NCBI RefSeq assembly: GCF_010233585.1
Contig: NZ_CP045997.1
Span: 1,064,522-1,128,521, forward strand
Length of the DNA: 64,000 bases
DNA from: Spirosoma endbachense
Lineage (GTDB): Bacteria > Bacteroidota > Bacteroidia > Cytophagales > Spirosomataceae
Direction: 5' to 3'
Positions 53,110-62,985 of the stretch are shown here, one piece after another. Each line of letters starts with the position of its first letter. The first letter of the stretch is position 1. The notes below the pieces were generated by a model. It did no database searches, was not told where the DNA came from, and saw only the letters and a list, made by a program, of their open reading frames with translations. Made by a program: the position numbers and the translations under genes.

Positions 53110-56100
53110 TCAGAAAGTACACTGAAGGCCGATTACGTATGATTTGGCCGCTGGGTAGGTGCCGTTGTCGTAAAACAGCGCATTCGAACTCCCGTAGTTG
53201 TTGGACTCTGGGTCCCAGCCCTGGTATTTGGTAATGGTAAACAGGTTATTACCACTTACATAAGCCCGAATTCCCTTGCTGAATTTGACGCGGGGTATGT
53301 TGTACGCCAGCGTTAAATTCTTGACCCGGACATAGGAATTGTCTTCCACCCAGCGATCGCCAACGGGCAGGTTCGTGCCTTGGGCCGGTTTGACATACTC
53401 ATTGTTGGGATTAGTCGCAGACCAGCGGTTCGCCATGCCTTCCAGCAGATTCACTTGCCCGGAAGGCGTCTCGAACGTGAAGCGGAATCCATTGAACAAA
53501 CGACTGCCCTGTACGCCTTGCAGAAATCCGCTCAACTCGAAATTTTTGTATTTCACAGAGCTGGAAAAACCAAAAAAGTACTTGGGTTGTGCGTTGCCGA
53601 CAATGACCTGATCGTCGGTACTGATTTTACCGTCGTTATTGACATCTTTGATTTTAAACCCACCCGTGCGGGCATCGTAACCGGGCAAAAACGTTTCGCC
53701 GGTCTGGTTGATGCCATCCAGAATGTAGGTACGGTAAATGCCCAGCGGATAACCGACTTTCAGCAGCGAATAGCTCGACAAAGCCAATTCATTCTGAATA
53801 CCATCCAGCGCCAGAACCTTGTTGCTATTGAACGTAATATTTCCCGAGGCTTCCCACTTGACAGTACCAGTTAAAATTTTGGCGCTAACTCCCAATTCAA
53901 TACCCTTGTTTTCGATAGAGCCGTAGTTTCCCGTTATGGTCGTATAACCCGATGACATCGGTACGGCTTTGGTAAAGAGCAAGTTATCGGTGCGTTTGTG
54001 GTAATAATCAGCCACAATAGTCAGCCGATTATTCAAAAAAGCCAGGTCTATGCCAAGATCAAGTTGGGTAGCCTGTTCCCATTTTAGGTCAGGATTGGCA
54101 ATGCCACTTGGGTTGATGCCCGTCAGTACGGTATTATTGAAGTTGTAATTATAACCTTGTCCACTTACCGTGGCCAGCGACTGATAAGGCCCGATGGCTC
54201 CCGCGTTTCCGGTAATTCCATAACTGGCCCGTAGTTTTAGGTCGGTTATAAAGGTTACGAGCTTCATAAAATCCTCTTCGATGATCCGCCAGGCACCCGA
54301 TATAGCCGGAAAAAATCCGTATTTATTGTTCGCTCCGAATTTGCTCGACCCATCGACCCGAGCGGTCAAATCCAGAAAATACCGGTCTTTATAGCCATAG
54401 CCAACCCGTCCCAGATAGGAAACCAGACTGCTTTTGTTACGGAAACTCGACAGCGCATACACGGTAGCGTTTGACGTTGACCAGTTCTCGGTAAAATCAT
54501 TCCCAAAGCCGGAAGCTGTCTGGTTATTGTTCTGAAGTATCTCTGACTGAGTGCCATACACCACCGTCGCATTGATCGCATGATGCTGGCCAAACACGTT
54601 CTTATAGGTCAGAATGCTCTCGTGTAAGAGGGTTTTTACATAAGTGCTGTTGTTGCTGGCACTCCCGTTAACGGCGCTGGCATTCCCGAGCGAAATCGAA
54701 TCGACAATTGAGCGGGGCGAGTAAAGCTCCTGTAAACTGGAGGTCAGGTCGGCGTTGAAGCTGGCCCGGTAGGTTAGCCCTTTGGCAAGCGTTATATCGA
54801 GGTATAAGTTGCCCAGAAGCCGGTTGCTATTCGTATAGTTCTTCTTGGCCAGTTCCCCCATTGGATTGATCGTTTCCCGATAGCGACCATTAAACTGATC
54901 CGCAAAGGAATACACGCTACCATCGGGTCGGAACGGGAGCAGGGTAGGAGGTGCGGCTACCGCCCGGCCCAGAATTCCTTCGCGGGCGCTGGTTACGTTC
55001 ACACCCGTACCACCTGCATTGAGCCGATCTTCATCCGTGACGGTGTAATACAGGCTGGTACCCACTTTGATTCGGTCACTAATGCGATGGTCGATATTAG
55101 CCCGGAAGGCATACCGTTTATAATCAGTATTTTTAATGATACCATCCTGACTGAAATAGTTAGCGCCTACCGCAATTTGTGTCTTGTTGTTACCACTGGT
55201 GACCGAGAGCTGATGATTTTGAATCAGCGCTTTCCGAAAAATCAAGTCCAGATAATTAGTCCCCTGACCGACACTGCCTGGATTTGGATAGATGACGGTA
55301 GGACTATACGTATCGTTTTCCAGCTGGGCGAATTGCGTAGCATTCAAAATGCCTAATTTTCGGGTCGTTTCCTGCTGGCCCACATAGGCATCGTAAGACA
55401 CATTGGTCACACCATCTTTACCTCGTTTGGTGGTAATCAGCACAACGCCATTGGCTGCTCTGGCCCCGTAAATAGCCGTAGCCGACGCATCCTTGAGCAC
55501 CTCTACCGATTCAATATCAGAGGGATTTATCTGAGAAAGTGGATTGGCTGCATTGACCGCCGAGGTAGCCGATATCTGAATGCCATCAATAACATAGAGC
55601 GGCTCGGATGTCCCGTTGATGGAATTGGTACCCCGGATACGTACGCTGATATTGCCCCCTGGTGTACCTGAGTTTTGGCGCATGTCCAGACCACTCACGC
55701 GCCCCTGAATTCCCTGGGCCAAATTAGCGACTGGCGTTACTTTCAACTCGTCGGCTTTGATCGATGCAATGGAGCCGGTTAAGGAGGTTTTCGTGCGGGT
55801 GCCGTACCCTACGACAACCACTTCGCCCAATGCCTTATTGTCGAGTGCGAGCTGTATATCGAAGGTGGTGCGATTTCCAATGGCCACTTCCTGAGGTACA
55901 TAGCCAACAAAGCTGAACACCAGTATCGCTGAATTCGTAGGCACAGCCAATCGAAATGCGCCATTGCCATCGGTGACGGTACCGCGCTGCGTGCCTTTCA
56001 GCAGCACACTAACACCCGGTAAGGTGACTCCTTTTTCGTCGGTAATGGTTCCCGTAACGATCAGATCATCGACCCGAAGCGATTCGGTTGGAACGGATGT

Positions 56101-56475
56101 ATTGTCTGCCCGCGATGTTTCTCTTCGTAGCACAATATAATTTCCCGAAATCTGATAGCTGATATTCAGCGGTTTCAGAAGCCGGTCGAGCACCACTTCG
56201 AGCCGGTCATTTGTAGCCCGAATCGACACCTTGTTCTCCGTTTCGATCAGTTGAGGAACGTAGGTGAACTTCACATTAGCCGCTTTTTCGATGCGACGGA
56301 GCACGGTTTTTAAGTCCTTGTGATCGAATTGAACCGATATAGGCCGATTCAATAAATCCTGTGCCATTCCGTTTCGAGCCATCGTTAAGCCCGCAAAGAC
56401 TACAGCCAGTATCAACTGTACACAAGTAATCTTCATGATTGTAGTAAGGGTAAATAACTTCCCAAGTTTTTTCAT
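53110..56475 (-). CDS. SusC/RagA family TonB-linked outer-membrane protein of PUL2
   Basis: Importer of 1121 residues from the ATG at 56475; a longer frame upstream lacks signal features. The signal region is MKITCVQLILAVVFAGLTMA. An STN domain (about 45-115: LNRPISVQFDHKDLKTVL) couples it to the FecR/sigma pair. Then come the carboxypeptidase-D-like domain (GVTLPGVSVLLKGTQRGTVTD), the plug (GEVVVVGYGTRTKTSLTGSI, YGARAANGVVLITTKRG) and the barrel ending AKSYVIGLQCTF. It is complete and followed by its SusD after 18 bp. Confidence 0.96.
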   Translation of the reverse strand: MKKLGKLFTLTTIMKITCVQLILAVVFAGLTMARNGMAQDLLNRPISVQFDHKDLKTVLRRIEKAANVKFTYVPQLIETENKVSIRATNDRLEVVLDRLLKPLNISYQISGNYIVLRRETSRADNTSVPTESLRVDDLIVTGTITDEKGVTLPGVSVLLKGTQRGTVTDGNGAFRLAVPTNSAILVFSFVGYVPQEVAIGNRTTFDIQLALDNKALGEVVVVGYGTRTKTSLTGSIASIKADELKVTPVANLAQGIQGRVSGLDMRQNSGTPGGNISVRIRGTNSINGTSEPLYVIDGIQISATSAVNAANPLSQINPSDIESVEVLKDASATAIYGARAANGVVLITTKRGKDGVTNVSYDAYVGQQETTRKLGILNATQFAQLENDTYSPTVIYPNPGSVGQGTNYLDLIFRKALIQNHQLSVTSGNNKTQIAVGANYFSQDGIIKNTDYKRYAFRANIDHRISDRIKVGTSLYYTVTDEDRLNAGGTGVNVTSAREGILGRAVAAPPTLLPFRPDGSVYSFADQFNGRYRETINPMGELAKKNYTNSNRLLGNLYLDITLAKGLTYRASFNADLTSSLQELYSPRSIVDSISLGNASAVNGSASNNSTYVKTLLHESILTYKNVFGQHHAINATVVYGTQSEILQNNNQTASGFGNDFTENWSTSNATVYALSSFRNKSSLVSYLGRVGYGYKDRYFLDLTARVDGSSKFGANNKYGFFPAISGAWRIIEEDFMKLVTFITDLKLRASYGITGNAGAIGPYQSLATVSGQGYNYNFNNTVLTGINPSGIANPDLKWEQATQLDLGIDLAFLNNRLTIVADYYHKRTDNLLFTKAVPMSSGYTTITGNYGSIENKGIELGVSAKILTGTVKWEASGNITFNSNKVLALDGIQNELALSSYSLLKVGYPLGIYRTYILDGINQTGETFLPGYDARTGGFKIKDVNNDGKISTDDQVIVGNAQPKYFFGFSSSVKYKNFELSGFLQGVQGSRLFNGFRFTFETPSGQVNLLEGMANRWSATNPNNEYVKPAQGTNLPVGDRWVEDNSYVRVKNLTLAYNIPRVKFSKGIRAYVSGNNLFTITKYQGWDPESNNYGSSNALFYDNGTYPAAKSYVIGLQCTF

Positions 56476-56715
56476 ACTTTTAGCCTGGTTTTTGTCAATA
56501 GATTTTTGGAAACAATGGGCAAAAACAATCCCGTCCCCGCCTTTTTGAGGGTTGTTGCAAAGCCGGAAAAATGGAGAGGGAACGTTACTAAGGCCGGATC
56601 TGGGGCCAATCATGGTTGCAACATGGTTAGCCTGCTGATCCGGTTCTTTTTTTAGCAGTCAGGTTCAGATTTTATCATTCAGTCAGGGTTTAGTGGGTTT
56701 TGAAAAAGGATTGAT
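56476..56715 (-). promoter_or_regulatory. SusC leader region of PUL2
   Basis: 240 bp between FecR and SusC. It contains an inverted repeat CCGGATC (56594-56600) and GATCCGG (56637-56643) with a 36-nt loop. As in PUL1 (222 bp, also with hairpins) the leader is long, so post-initiation control of SusC is possible. No promoter could be assigned with confidence. Confidence 0.35.
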
Positions 56716-57837
56716 TTACGATTTTGGCTGACAACCCGGTCCGGAAATAATGACCTTCGTTCCCCAGACTTCATAGGTGGCCCCAATCGTCTGACAGATA
56801 ATATCCAGCTTCCGAAAGAGCGGTTCATTGCCCAGCGGAGCCGTCAGGCTGCATTTGTCGAAGACGGTTGGATCATACTGGATGGATATGCCATACGACT
56901 CTTCCAACTTGTGAAATACATCGGGGACAGCCGTATTTTCAAATACGAAATACTGTTTGGTTTCGGGCTTTTTGACCAGTATTGGCTCATCGACTAAGCG
57001 AGCCGTTAACCGTTCGCTGCCTTTATCGAATATCGCTTGCTGGTTAGGCGTCAACAAGAGCATACCGGCGATCCGTTGCTGGTCTTCCTGCGATTTTTGA
57101 AGGGCTTTTGCGGTAAAAACCGCGACTTTCCCCGTATGAACCGCGACCGTTATCTTCGCCATGTTTGGGAAGGCTTTAATGGTAAAACTCGTGCCGACCA
57201 CCTGCGTGATCAGTCCGTTCGCATAAACCATAAACGGTTGTCTGGGATTCCTGATGACCTCAAAAAAACCTTCTCCCTCAAGCCTGATTTCGCGCTTCTC
57301 GACCGAAAACGTTTTTGGGTACTTTACCCGGCTTTGGGGCTGTAAAACAACCTGACTGCCATCACTCAGCTTAATGGAGAGCGTATGATTCGTTTCGTTG
57401 ACTTTGTCGATCCACTCCGCTTCTGATTGAGACCTGGGCTGTATATAACCCATTGTTTTTTCAATCGTTCCGGGGCGCGTTGCAAACCACCAGCCGAAAC
57501 CAACTAACAGAAGAATAGCGGCCGCGGCCGCCCATTGTCGCCAGTAGCCAATACGATGGACTTGAGGCTCATCTACTAATTCGGTTGCATCATCCTGAAT
57601 CTGTTGCTGAATCTTCGTCCACATCTGGCTACCCTGTGCCTGCGTAGGCAAAACCTGCACTTGCTCTACGGCTTTCAACAGCGCTCTGGCCGCAACAACA
57701 ACCGATTGCTTTTCGGGATATTGCGTCATGAAGTCCGTCCAGAACGCATTCGTTTCGCTATCAGGCTGCTGAAACCATCTTCGAAAGAAATCATCCTGAG
57801 CCAGGTCTTCTTCTGTATAGTCGTGGTAATTGTGCAT
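56716..57837 (-). CDS. FecR family anti-sigma factor of PUL2
   Basis: Regulator of 373 residues. Cytoplasmic N-terminus (YTEEDLAQDDFFRRWFQQ), membrane helix near 100-117 (WAAAAAILLLVGFGWWFA), FecR domain (LSDGSQVVLQPQSRVKYP, IRLEGEGFFEVIRNPRQPFMVYA, VVGTSFTIKAFP) and C-terminal DUF4974 (PDVFHKLEESYGISIQYDP, then FRKLDIICQTIGATYEV). CTATAAACG lies 34 bp upstream of the ATG, similar to the element before the other FecR genes. It stands between sigma and SusC. Confidence 0.93.
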   Translation of the reverse strand: MHNYHDYTEEDLAQDDFFRRWFQQPDSETNAFWTDFMTQYPEKQSVVVAARALLKAVEQVQVLPTQAQGSQMWTKIQQQIQDDATELVDEPQVHRIGYWRQWAAAAAILLLVGFGWWFATRPGTIEKTMGYIQPRSQSEAEWIDKVNETNHTLSIKLSDGSQVVLQPQSRVKYPKTFSVEKREIRLEGEGFFEVIRNPRQPFMVYANGLITQVVGTSFTIKAFPNMAKITVAVHTGKVAVFTAKALQKSQEDQQRIAGMLLLTPNQQAIFDKGSERLTARLVDEPILVKKPETKQYFVFENTAVPDVFHKLEESYGISIQYDPTVFDKCSLTAPLGNEPLFRKLDIICQTIGATYEVWGTKVIISGPGCQPKS

Positions 57838-57958
57838 TGTAATCGGGCAACAAAATGGCGAAATAGTACACGTTTATAGACAAGAGAGCGGAATCGCCAA
57901 AGTGTCCCCTCGGTTTTGAAAAAAAAATTACGTTTGAGAAAAAGAAATGGGGAAAGGG

Positions 57959-58552
57959 CTATGTCAACACCCAAAACAGAAGAAATCCCAGCAAGGGAGC
58001 CAGATAGGCGGCCTGCTCGCGCAGGTGAGTGAGTGCTTTGTGAAGCGTGTTGCGAACCGACTTCTCGGTAATACCCATAATCGCGGCTATTTCGTCGGTT
58101 TTAAAGTTTTGATAGAAGCGGAGGGTTACCACTTCCAACTGGCGTTGGGGTAATTGGGCAACCAGTTGCGCTAGTCGTTGGGTAAGTTGGGCTTCCTGCT
58201 CCCGATCGGCCATCAACTGTTCAGATGATTGGGCGAATTCAGTTTCGGTGGAGAAGGCAATGGCAGAATCGGTACGTTTTTCGCGTTCGTTGAGATGGAA
58301 AATCTTTCGGCGAAGCGAACGGAACAGGTAAAATTTGACGGAATCGACAAGAGAAAGGGAATGACGCATCCGCCATATATCGACAAACAAATCCTGAATG
58401 GCATCTTCTACCGAAGCTGCGTTGGGGATTACCTTGTACCCATAGCTGTATAAGATACGGTGATAGCGTTGGTATAACTCGGCAAAAGCATGCTGATCGT
58501 CCTGTATTAGGGCGTTCCAGAGCAGTACGTCAGATTGCCGGTCGATACTCAA
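57959..58552 (-). CDS. ECF-type RNA polymerase sigma-70 factor of PUL2
   Basis: Sigma factor of 197 residues. Region 2: WNALIQDDQHAFAELYQRYH, then VEDAIQDLFVDIWRMRHSL. Region 4: LPQRQLEVVTLRFYQNFKT with DEIAAIMGITEKSVRNTLHK. No ATG is available; the frame is closed upstream by TAA, so translation seems to start at TTG (58550-58552), which would mean low expression. The C-terminal hydrophobic tail (AAYLAPLLGFLLFWVL) matches the other sigma genes of the window. FecR follows after 121 bp. Confidence 0.9.
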   Translation of the reverse strand: MSIDRQSDVLLWNALIQDDQHAFAELYQRYHRILYSYGYKVIPNAASVEDAIQDLFVDIWRMRHSLSLVDSVKFYLFRSLRRKIFHLNEREKRTDSAIAFSTETEFAQSSEQLMADREQEAQLTQRLAQLVAQLPQRQLEVVTLRFYQNFKTDEIAAIMGITEKSVRNTLHKALTHLREQAAYLAPLLGFLLFWVLT

Positions 58553-58678
58553 TTGATCAGGTGTAACGATTTAAATGACTCAAAGTAAATTATAATTTCC
58601 ATAAAATTATTAGAAATAATCATATCGTATGAAGCCAACAGAGGCCAGGGACGTCTTATCACCATTGTACGGATCTGG

Positions 58679-58862
58679 TTAGCCTGGTATCTTCATTTCC
58701 AACAGGGCATAACTCAGACTTTTACCATGTGTATCCATTGTGAGCGAGGTTGTGACGCCACCGGTCAACGCCTGCTGACAAACAAACTGAAGTGCAGGCA
58801 GGTTGGGCAATTCATACCGGATAATCTCCCCTGTCACAATAACGGCCAGGTGCTGTTTGACT
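58679..58862 (-). pseudogene. AtuA-like (DUF1446-type ferredoxin-fold) C-terminal fragment
   Basis: On the minus strand an open frame of about 60 codons, with no start, reads KVKQHLAVIVTG, IIRYELPNLPALQFVC, QALTGGVTTSL and DTHGKSLSYALLEMKI before TAA at 58679. This is the end of the small AtuA-related proteins of Bacteroidota (about 105-110 residues, linked to terpene or acyl-CoA metabolism in other phyla). The first half is missing. The homology begins exactly at the stop of the hybrid regulator gene, so a rearrangement joined the two. It is too short and too damaged to be functional. Confidence 0.6.
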
Positions 58863-60860
58863 TTAGCTTTTCATAAATTCAGAAGGAGTCTTTTGGAAAA
58901 ACTCTTTAAAAACAACCGCAAAATGCGTTGGGCTCTCGTATCCTATCAAATAGGCAGTTTCGGATACGTTATGGCCTTCCTGTAGAAATTGTGCTGCTCG
59001 CATAAGCCAGAATTGACGCATAAAATCATTGATAGACAAATTGGTGATTGCCATCAATTTTCGGGCAAGAGTTCGGCGGCTCATGCCTACTTCATATGCC
59101 AGTTCGTTAACACCAAATTGGCTATCATCTAAATGCTTTTCGAGCAATGTTTGTAATTTCTGAAGAAATTTGTCTGGTATAGCTTCGGTTGGAGAACGAT
59201 CGCCTGGCTGGGTGAGCAATTGTTGGTAATGTGCCCGTAACGTTTGCTGTCGAGTCAGCAGGTTATGTAATCGCAGATGCAGTTCGTCAACATGAAAGGG
59301 CTTACTGATGTAGTCATCAGCTCCCTGTTTTAAACCCTCGATCCGGCTGGGATGGGCGGATTTTGCACTAAGAATGATTACGGCAATATGATCAGTACTG
59401 AGGTCATTTTTCAGCCGATGGGTTAATTCATACCCGTCGATTCCCGGCATCATCACATCGGTCAGGACCATATCGGGTAGTTCGGCTTTAGCCAATTCCC
59501 ATCCGGCTTCACCATTGTCGGCAGTTATTACCCGATATACAGTCGATAATTCCTTGGCAATAAAGTCTCTGAGTTCATGATTGTCTTCGACAACTAATAC
59601 CAAAGCTTTTTCAATGTCCGACGGCGGTATAGGCTCTACAAGTCCCGACTCGAAAGATGGATTGACAGTAGGATGTCCCCATTCTACTAAGGATGATGCA
59701 GAATCAGCATCCAGATCCACCGCCTGAAAGGGTAAGTTGATCGTGAATTGAGTGCCAGATTCCTCACTAACCGAGCTTTGGACCATGCTGGCTACGGATA
59801 CGGTGCCTCCCATTAGTTCGGTTAATTCTTTAACTAAAGCCAGGCCGATACCCGTGCCTGAATTGGTAAAACCAGGCAGGGCTTCGGTTGCCAGCGATTG
59901 TCGTTGATCGGTTTGGGGTGGAAGGATCTGGTAGAAGCGATTAAAAATATAGGGGAGTTTTTCCGGAGCTATCCCAATGCCCGTGTCCAGGACAACGAGC
60001 TGAATGGTCGTCTCCTGCGTTAATCGAACCCGTATCTGACCTGAAGCTGTGAACTTGAGTGCATTCATGACCAGATTATAGACGATTTGCTCCAGCTTTT
60101 CACTATCGAAGACATGGAACCCGATCAGGTCACTTTGGAAATCCAGGGTTAGTTGCCGACTGTCGGCCAGGGGTTTGAAGGATTGGACAATCTGACCGAC
60201 AAAACCCGTCAAATCACCGGCTCTGGTAGAAAGGGTTAAGTGTCCCGATTCGAGTTTAGCCAGATCCAGCAACTGGTTGATGAGTCGTAATAATTGCTGG
60301 GCATTTCGCTCTACCATCAGCAGGCTTTTCCGCAGTTCCTGGGGTTCGGGCGGGCGTTGCAGGATCTGCTCGATCGGTGATAGGATCAGCGTAAGTGGGG
60401 TACGGAATTCATGGGTAATATTATCGAAGAAACGGGATTTTAAGTCACTAATTATCTTTAATTGCTGCGACTCACGCAGCTGTTGGACATATCGGGCCGT
60501 TTTTTCAATGGTAAGGCTAAGGTCTGTGAAATCGATGGGTTTGGTGACAAAGTCAAATGCGCCCCGGTTCATGGCCGTACGGATGTTGTTCATGTCGCCA
60601 TAGGCCGATACCATGACCGTGCCAATGAGTACATTTAAGGCCGCCAGCTCATTTAATAGCGCCAATCCATCCATTTCAGGCATTTGGATGTCAAGCAGAA
60701 TGAGATCGATAGCGGGCTGCTCCCGAATGAGGGCGAGACCCTGGCGGCCATTTCGGGCAAACAGGAAGGTATAGATTTGCTGTTGAATCTGTCGCCGAAA
60801 TCGACCACGCAGGAGCGGCTCCAGATCCACCTCGTCGTCGACGACTAAAATTGTTATCAT
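58863..60860 (-). CDS. Soluble hybrid regulator: receiver, histidine kinase, receiver, AraC
   Basis: Cytoplasmic protein of 665 residues. Receiver 1 (1-125: ILVVDDEVD, phospho-Asp57 in LILLDIQMP, TKP). Histidine kinase with NITHEFRTPL (His150) and an ATPase part (NLVMNALKF, DTGIGI, GTGIGLALV). Receiver 2 (about 418-540: VVEDNHELRDF, LTDVMMPGIDGYE, SAKSAHPSRIEGLKQG, SKPFH). AraC domain (about 565-665: LAYEVGMSRRTLARKLMAIT, AYLIGYESPTHFAVVFKEFF). Unlike HTCS proteins it has no periplasmic sensor, so it is likely to be fed by a separate kinase through receiver 1. It is on the PUL2 strand, upstream of the PUL2 sigma gene, and may act on it. Confidence 0.92.
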   Translation of the reverse strand: MITILVVDDEVDLEPLLRGRFRRQIQQQIYTFLFARNGRQGLALIREQPAIDLILLDIQMPEMDGLALLNELAALNVLIGTVMVSAYGDMNNIRTAMNRGAFDFVTKPIDFTDLSLTIEKTARYVQQLRESQQLKIISDLKSRFFDNITHEFRTPLTLILSPIEQILQRPPEPQELRKSLLMVERNAQQLLRLINQLLDLAKLESGHLTLSTRAGDLTGFVGQIVQSFKPLADSRQLTLDFQSDLIGFHVFDSEKLEQIVYNLVMNALKFTASGQIRVRLTQETTIQLVVLDTGIGIAPEKLPYIFNRFYQILPPQTDQRQSLATEALPGFTNSGTGIGLALVKELTELMGGTVSVASMVQSSVSEESGTQFTINLPFQAVDLDADSASSLVEWGHPTVNPSFESGLVEPIPPSDIEKALVLVVEDNHELRDFIAKELSTVYRVITADNGEAGWELAKAELPDMVLTDVMMPGIDGYELTHRLKNDLSTDHIAVIILSAKSAHPSRIEGLKQGADDYISKPFHVDELHLRLHNLLTRQQTLRAHYQQLLTQPGDRSPTEAIPDKFLQKLQTLLEKHLDDSQFGVNELAYEVGMSRRTLARKLMAITNLSINDFMRQFWLMRAAQFLQEGHNVSETAYLIGYESPTHFAVVFKEFFQKTPSEFMKS

Positions 60861-60961
60861 GGGGCGCTATACTGACAATTCTGAGCAAAAATTACGAAAT
60901 TCCAGATATAATACACGGTATAAATAGTTTGGGTAGACTTCAACGCCTGAGGGGCTTAGTT

Positions 60962-62179
60962 TTACAAATAGCTCAGCCACCACTGCTTTTGATGGCTGGT
61001 TTTATAGGCATCATACCAACGGCAGAGTGGATACATCGTCAGGATAACCAGTCCCCAAATCAGATAAACAACGGGCAGGCTTACTCCCTCGCCGGGCACA
61101 ATAAACTTGATGGCTTTCGGTATTTTCCAGATAGCTGCCCACGCATGTCCCCGCATTAGGAAGGCAATCAGGCAGAGTGTATGAATTAAGTACCAATGGA
61201 TGATGTAGTAGAAAAACGCCGTCCGGCCAAAGGTTCGCATGACAGTTGTAAGCCGATTCCTGAGTGACTCGATAACGGCCAGGAAGAGCAGTGCCGGACC
61301 AATCGTGATACACATATAAAGCAGTGAGGGCGGGTATTTCTGAACATTGATGAACGAAAGCAGAGTGAATAGCCCATTTTTTTGCGGACTCCACACAAGC
61401 GGGTCGCCATACGTATTGCTGAACCGCAGCAGGATAAAGAAAGCGATCAATCCCAGACCCGTGCGGGTCAGTATCATTCGTCGTTGTGCCCGTGTAACGG
61501 TGGACACGAAGAATACACCTGCGCAATAGCCTACCAGCATCAGCCCCAGCCACGGCATAAATGGATAGTCGTAGTTAATCTGATGATCGACAGCAAAGCG
61601 ATACTTGCCTGGATAATGCAGCACTGCCCAACAGAGGCCCGGCTTAAATCCGGGAACGGCTTCGGGTGTATCCAGCAGATTATGCCCCAGCACAATAGCC
61701 AGTCCTATTGATAGAATCAGTCTGAAAGGCAGATGAATAAGTAGTCCCAGGATAAGCATGCTACTGCCAATAGCCCATATAACCTGCAAGATAAGGGCAC
61801 CATAAAACGGATTGAACGTAATGCCCAGTGTAACGATCGTGACTTCGGTAAAAATTAACCATAAACCTCGTTTAATCAGAAAGATACTGAGCTCTCGTTT
61901 TGTCTTCCGCTGGCTTTGTAAATAGATGGATGTGCCCGAGAGAAATACGAAAATCGGAGCGCAACTATGGGTGATCCACCGGGTGAAAAATAGGGCGGGC
62001 GTAGTAGTCGCTAAATTCAGTGGGTTGTCGGTGAAGGCGGTGCTATGAAACAGGTGCCGGACGTGATCCAGGGCCATTATCACCATGACCAGACCACGCA
62101 GCACATCAATTGACTCAATGCGGCTGTTTTGTGAGCTTGCTGGCAGGGACGTATGAAGGCGATTTAGGGTGGGGTTCAT
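60962..62179 (-). CDS. DUF1624/HGSNAT-like acyltransferase membrane protein
   Basis: Integral membrane protein of 405 residues with about ten to twelve helices. The diagnostic start IDVLRGLVMVIMALDHVRHLF contains the Asp-His region of the heparan-alpha-glucosaminide N-acetyltransferase catalytic domain (DUF1624). SCAPIFVFLSGTSIYL follows, and FFYYIIHWYLIHTLCLIAF lies late. Members are thought to move acetyl groups across the inner membrane onto sugars. Tail: MYPLCRWYDAYKTSH. The next gene upstream encodes a DUF2306-like protein. Confidence 0.88.
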   Translation of the reverse strand: MNPTLNRLHTSLPASSQNSRIESIDVLRGLVMVIMALDHVRHLFHSTAFTDNPLNLATTTPALFFTRWITHSCAPIFVFLSGTSIYLQSQRKTKRELSIFLIKRGLWLIFTEVTIVTLGITFNPFYGALILQVIWAIGSSMLILGLLIHLPFRLILSIGLAIVLGHNLLDTPEAVPGFKPGLCWAVLHYPGKYRFAVDHQINYDYPFMPWLGLMLVGYCAGVFFVSTVTRAQRRMILTRTGLGLIAFFILLRFSNTYGDPLVWSPQKNGLFTLLSFINVQKYPPSLLYMCITIGPALLFLAVIESLRNRLTTVMRTFGRTAFFYYIIHWYLIHTLCLIAFLMRGHAWAAIWKIPKAIKFIVPGEGVSLPVVYLIWGLVILTMYPLCRWYDAYKTSHQKQWWLSYL

Positions 62180-62225
62180 TGTGTGGAGAGGAAGTTAATC
62201 GGTTAGTAAGTGCCGGAGATAACGT

Positions 62226-62960
62226 TCAGGACAGAGGCAACCTAACGAACCAGGCCCCGAATGCCCGCCAGAAGGCAAAGTGATAAAACGTCAATACAGA
62301 GGCCTGATACAGGACGAACAGACCAAGGGCAATTGGAAAAACATCGAGCCGACGATTGGTTCGCCAATCCCAAAGCAACAGAATGAGCAACAGGCTGTCG
62401 GCCATTGCAAACCCAATAACCGGAGCAATGGGTTTTCCCTCAAGCACAGGAACAAACTGAAGCAATGGCTTGAAATGGCGGGATATAATTCGGTCGGTGA
62501 CGGGTGTAAAAAAGGCGAACATCGTAGAAACCATATAACGGGCATGAACAAGGGGTGTAAGCCGGTAATAGATCGCCAGTCCATAAAGCAGGGTAAATAG
62601 TACTAATCCGTTCAGAATCAGGGCCAGACTATAGTAAGGCCTATCGGCCAGCATATTACTTCCCTGCATTCTGAAATGCTTCAGGTTAATAGTCGTAATA
62701 ATGATGAGCGGAACAAGAAGGTACGAAAACCTGCCCACCAGCCGGTGAGTACGTTTGTGTTTCGTTCGAATGAGGTAAGCCTGAACGATTAGCAGTATAC
62801 ACCAGAGTGTCAGCGTGATGCCGTGGGTATGAAATCGCATTTCTTTTTGTCCCAACACATCGGAGAAATAACGGGGCCAAAACGCCCACAGGACAAACAC
62901 AAAAAACACAGCGAAGCACAATCCTGTATTCCGGTACAGGAATTTGTCAAGTTTTACCAT
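62226..62960 (-). CDS. DUF2306-like integral membrane protein (third copy)
   Basis: Membrane protein of 244 residues from the ATG at 62960, which leaves a clean gap after the DUF3500 gene. It shares the signature of the proteins at 43953 and 47053: FHTHGITLTLW, VQAYLIRTK, RTHRLVGRFSYLLVPL, LVHARYMVSTMFAFF. About seven helices. Here it is not next to an AraC gene but between a DUF3500 gene and a DUF1624 gene, so the family is not tied to one context. Confidence 0.75.
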   Translation of the reverse strand: MVKLDKFLYRNTGLCFAVFFVFVLWAFWPRYFSDVLGQKEMRFHTHGITLTLWCILLIVQAYLIRTKHKRTHRLVGRFSYLLVPLIIITTINLKHFRMQGSNMLADRPYYSLALILNGLVLFTLLYGLAIYYRLTPLVHARYMVSTMFAFFTPVTDRIISRHFKPLLQFVPVLEGKPIAPVIGFAMADSLLLILLLWDWRTNRRLDVFPIALGLFVLYQASVLTFYHFAFWRAFGAWFVRLPLS

Positions 62961-62985
62961 GAGCGGTGTGGGTTTGAGGAACTGG

